In this document: positions 4,762-5,562 of the stretch, one piece after another | Layout of the letters: the number at the start of each line of letters is the position of its first letter | Position numbering within the stretch: position 1 is the first letter of the stretch | NCBI GenBank assembly: GCA_031269405.1 | Contig: JAISZE010000038.1 | Span: 1 to 5,562 of the forward strand | From: Treponema sp. | GTDB taxonomy: Bacteria; Spirochaetota; Spirochaetia; Treponematales; Breznakiellaceae | Length of the DNA: 5,562 bases | Direction: 5' to 3' | Translations under genes and position numbers: made by a program | The notes under the pieces: generated by a model | Told to the model about the DNA's origin: nothing | Database searches by the model: none | The model's input: only the letters and a program-made list of their open reading frames with translations

Positions 4762-5562
4762 ATGAAGCGCACCGTTACCTGCGGAGACCTGCGGAAGCAG
4801 GACACGGGCAAAAAGATCATCCTCAACGGCTGGGTCCACCGGAAGCGGGACCACGGGGGGATTTCTTTTATCAATCTGAGGGATCGTTACGGGATTACCC
4901 AGGTTGTGATCGACGCCGATGCCCCGGCGGAACTGGCGGGGCTTGCCGCGGGTCTGCACAACGAATACTGTCTGGCCGTGGAAGGCACGGTGCGGCCCCG
5001 CCCCGGCGCTATGATTAACCCCGACATGGCAACCGGCGAAATCGAAGTGGCGGCGGAAAAGATAGTGGTTCTAAGCCGCTCGGAGACCCCGCCGTTCCAG
5101 ATTGACGCCGAAGCCGAGCCCAGAGAGGAATTGCGCCTCAAATACCGCTATCTTGATTTGCGCTCCCAGGCCATGCAGCGCCGTATACGCCTGCGCAGCG
5201 AGGTGAGCTTTGCGGTGCGGGAGTATATGACGGCCCAGGGGTTCTACGAGATCGAAACCCCGACCTTTATACGGTCCACGCCCGAAGGGGCCCGGGACTA
5301 TCTGGTGCCCTCCCGGCTCTATCCGGGGAAATTCTACGCCCTGCCCCAGTCGCCTCAGCTCTACAAGCAGATACTCATGGTCGCGGGGTTCGACAAGTAT
5401 TTCCAGATTGCCCGCTGTTACCGCGACGAAGACGCCCGTGGGGACAGGCAGCCTGAGTTCACTCAGATTGATATCGAGATGTCTTTCGTGGGCCGCGACG
5501 ACGTGCTGGCCCTCTGCGAAGGGCTCATGGGCTATGTGTTCAAAAAAACCCTGAACCAGGTT
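4762..5562 (+). CDS. aspS: Aspartyl-tRNA synthetase, N-terminal 267 codons (runs off the window)
   Basis: Class IIb synthetase that charges tRNA-Asp (or also tRNA-Asn, if non-discriminating) with aspartate in the cytoplasm. The N-terminal anticodon-binding OB fold spans about 18-105 (ILNGWVHRKRDHGGISFINL, RDRYGITQVVI). The catalytic domain then begins with YRYLDLRS (128-135), motif 1 with its invariant proline (FYEIETPTF, 161-169), the flipping loop STPEGARDYLVPSR (172-185), SPQLYKQ (197-203), and motif 2 from FQIARCYRDEDARGDRQPEF onward (214-242, R218 contacting ATP and aspartate). LVPSR and DRQPEFTQID are typical of the bacterial form, which usually has about 590 residues with a GAD insertion; that insertion and motif 3 lie beyond the window. 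The frame is intact to the last base. ATG 4762 is the first start, has an SD-like AGGGA and gives the usual N terminus. Confidence 0.97.
   Translation, partial: MKRTVTCGDLRKQDTGKKIILNGWVHRKRDHGGISFINLRDRYGITQVVIDADAPAELAGLAAGLHNEYCLAVEGTVRPRPGAMINPDMATGEIEVAAEKIVVLSRSETPPFQIDAEAEPREELRLKYRYLDLRSQAMQRRIRLRSEVSFAVREYMTAQGFYEIETPTFIRSTPEGARDYLVPSRLYPGKFYALPQSPQLYKQILMVAGFDKYFQIARCYRDEDARGDRQPEFTQIDIEMSFVGRDDVLALCEGLMGYVFKKTLNQV

Noticed and set aside
3982..4959. 325-codon minus-strand open frame
   Set aside because: Antisense to both the UPF0158-GNAT gene and the start of aspS, two genes with clear family motifs; its peptide has no family features.

Overview
The window looks like a chromosomal segment of a host-associated spirochaete, most likely a Treponema of the termite-gut type. 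This is an inference from the feel of the AspRS and PHP proteins, a roughly 50-57% GC core and YesN-type sugar regulation; no rRNA or other decisive marker is present. It divides into a damaged left edge, a sugar-degradation gene on the minus strand, a divergent regulatory region, and a plus-strand housekeeping run that leaves the window inside aspS.

Left edge (1-560): the 3'-truncated part of an IS-type DDE transposase (plus strand) meets, tail to tail at about 261-278, a response regulator (minus strand) whose receiver domain stops in its fourth beta strand. Both genes lose their 3' ends at the same place, so this is a deletion or insertion scar. The regulator stretch is AT-rich (about 41% GC by hand count over 301-540) between a GC-rich transposase and a GC-rich glycosidase gene.

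Minus-strand carbohydrate gene (564-2672): a complete 702-residue cytoplasmic glycoside-hydrolase-like protein with a TIM-barrel-type N-terminal half, a beta-galactosidase-trimerisation (GATase-like) domain and a C-terminal beta domain. It lies just upstream of the broken regulator, as expected for a sugar-utilisation locus whose own two-component regulator has been destroyed.

Divergent intergenic region (2673-2977): it has a good Shine-Dalgarno for the glycosidase, a large nested inverted repeat (2721-2791) in what would be its mRNA leader, a TATAAT box upstream of that, and a TATACT box facing the plus-strand gene. A 9-base direct repeat occurs in it twice.

Plus-strand run (2978-5562): a PHP-domain metal-dependent phosphoesterase, then an unusual fusion of a UPF0158 domain with a GNAT acetyltransferase that appears to have its own promoter placed for a leaderless mRNA, then the first 267 codons of aspartyl-tRNA synthetase. 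The last two are 54 bases apart and probably co-transcribed. No tRNA, rRNA, CRISPR array or convincing intrinsic terminator was seen.
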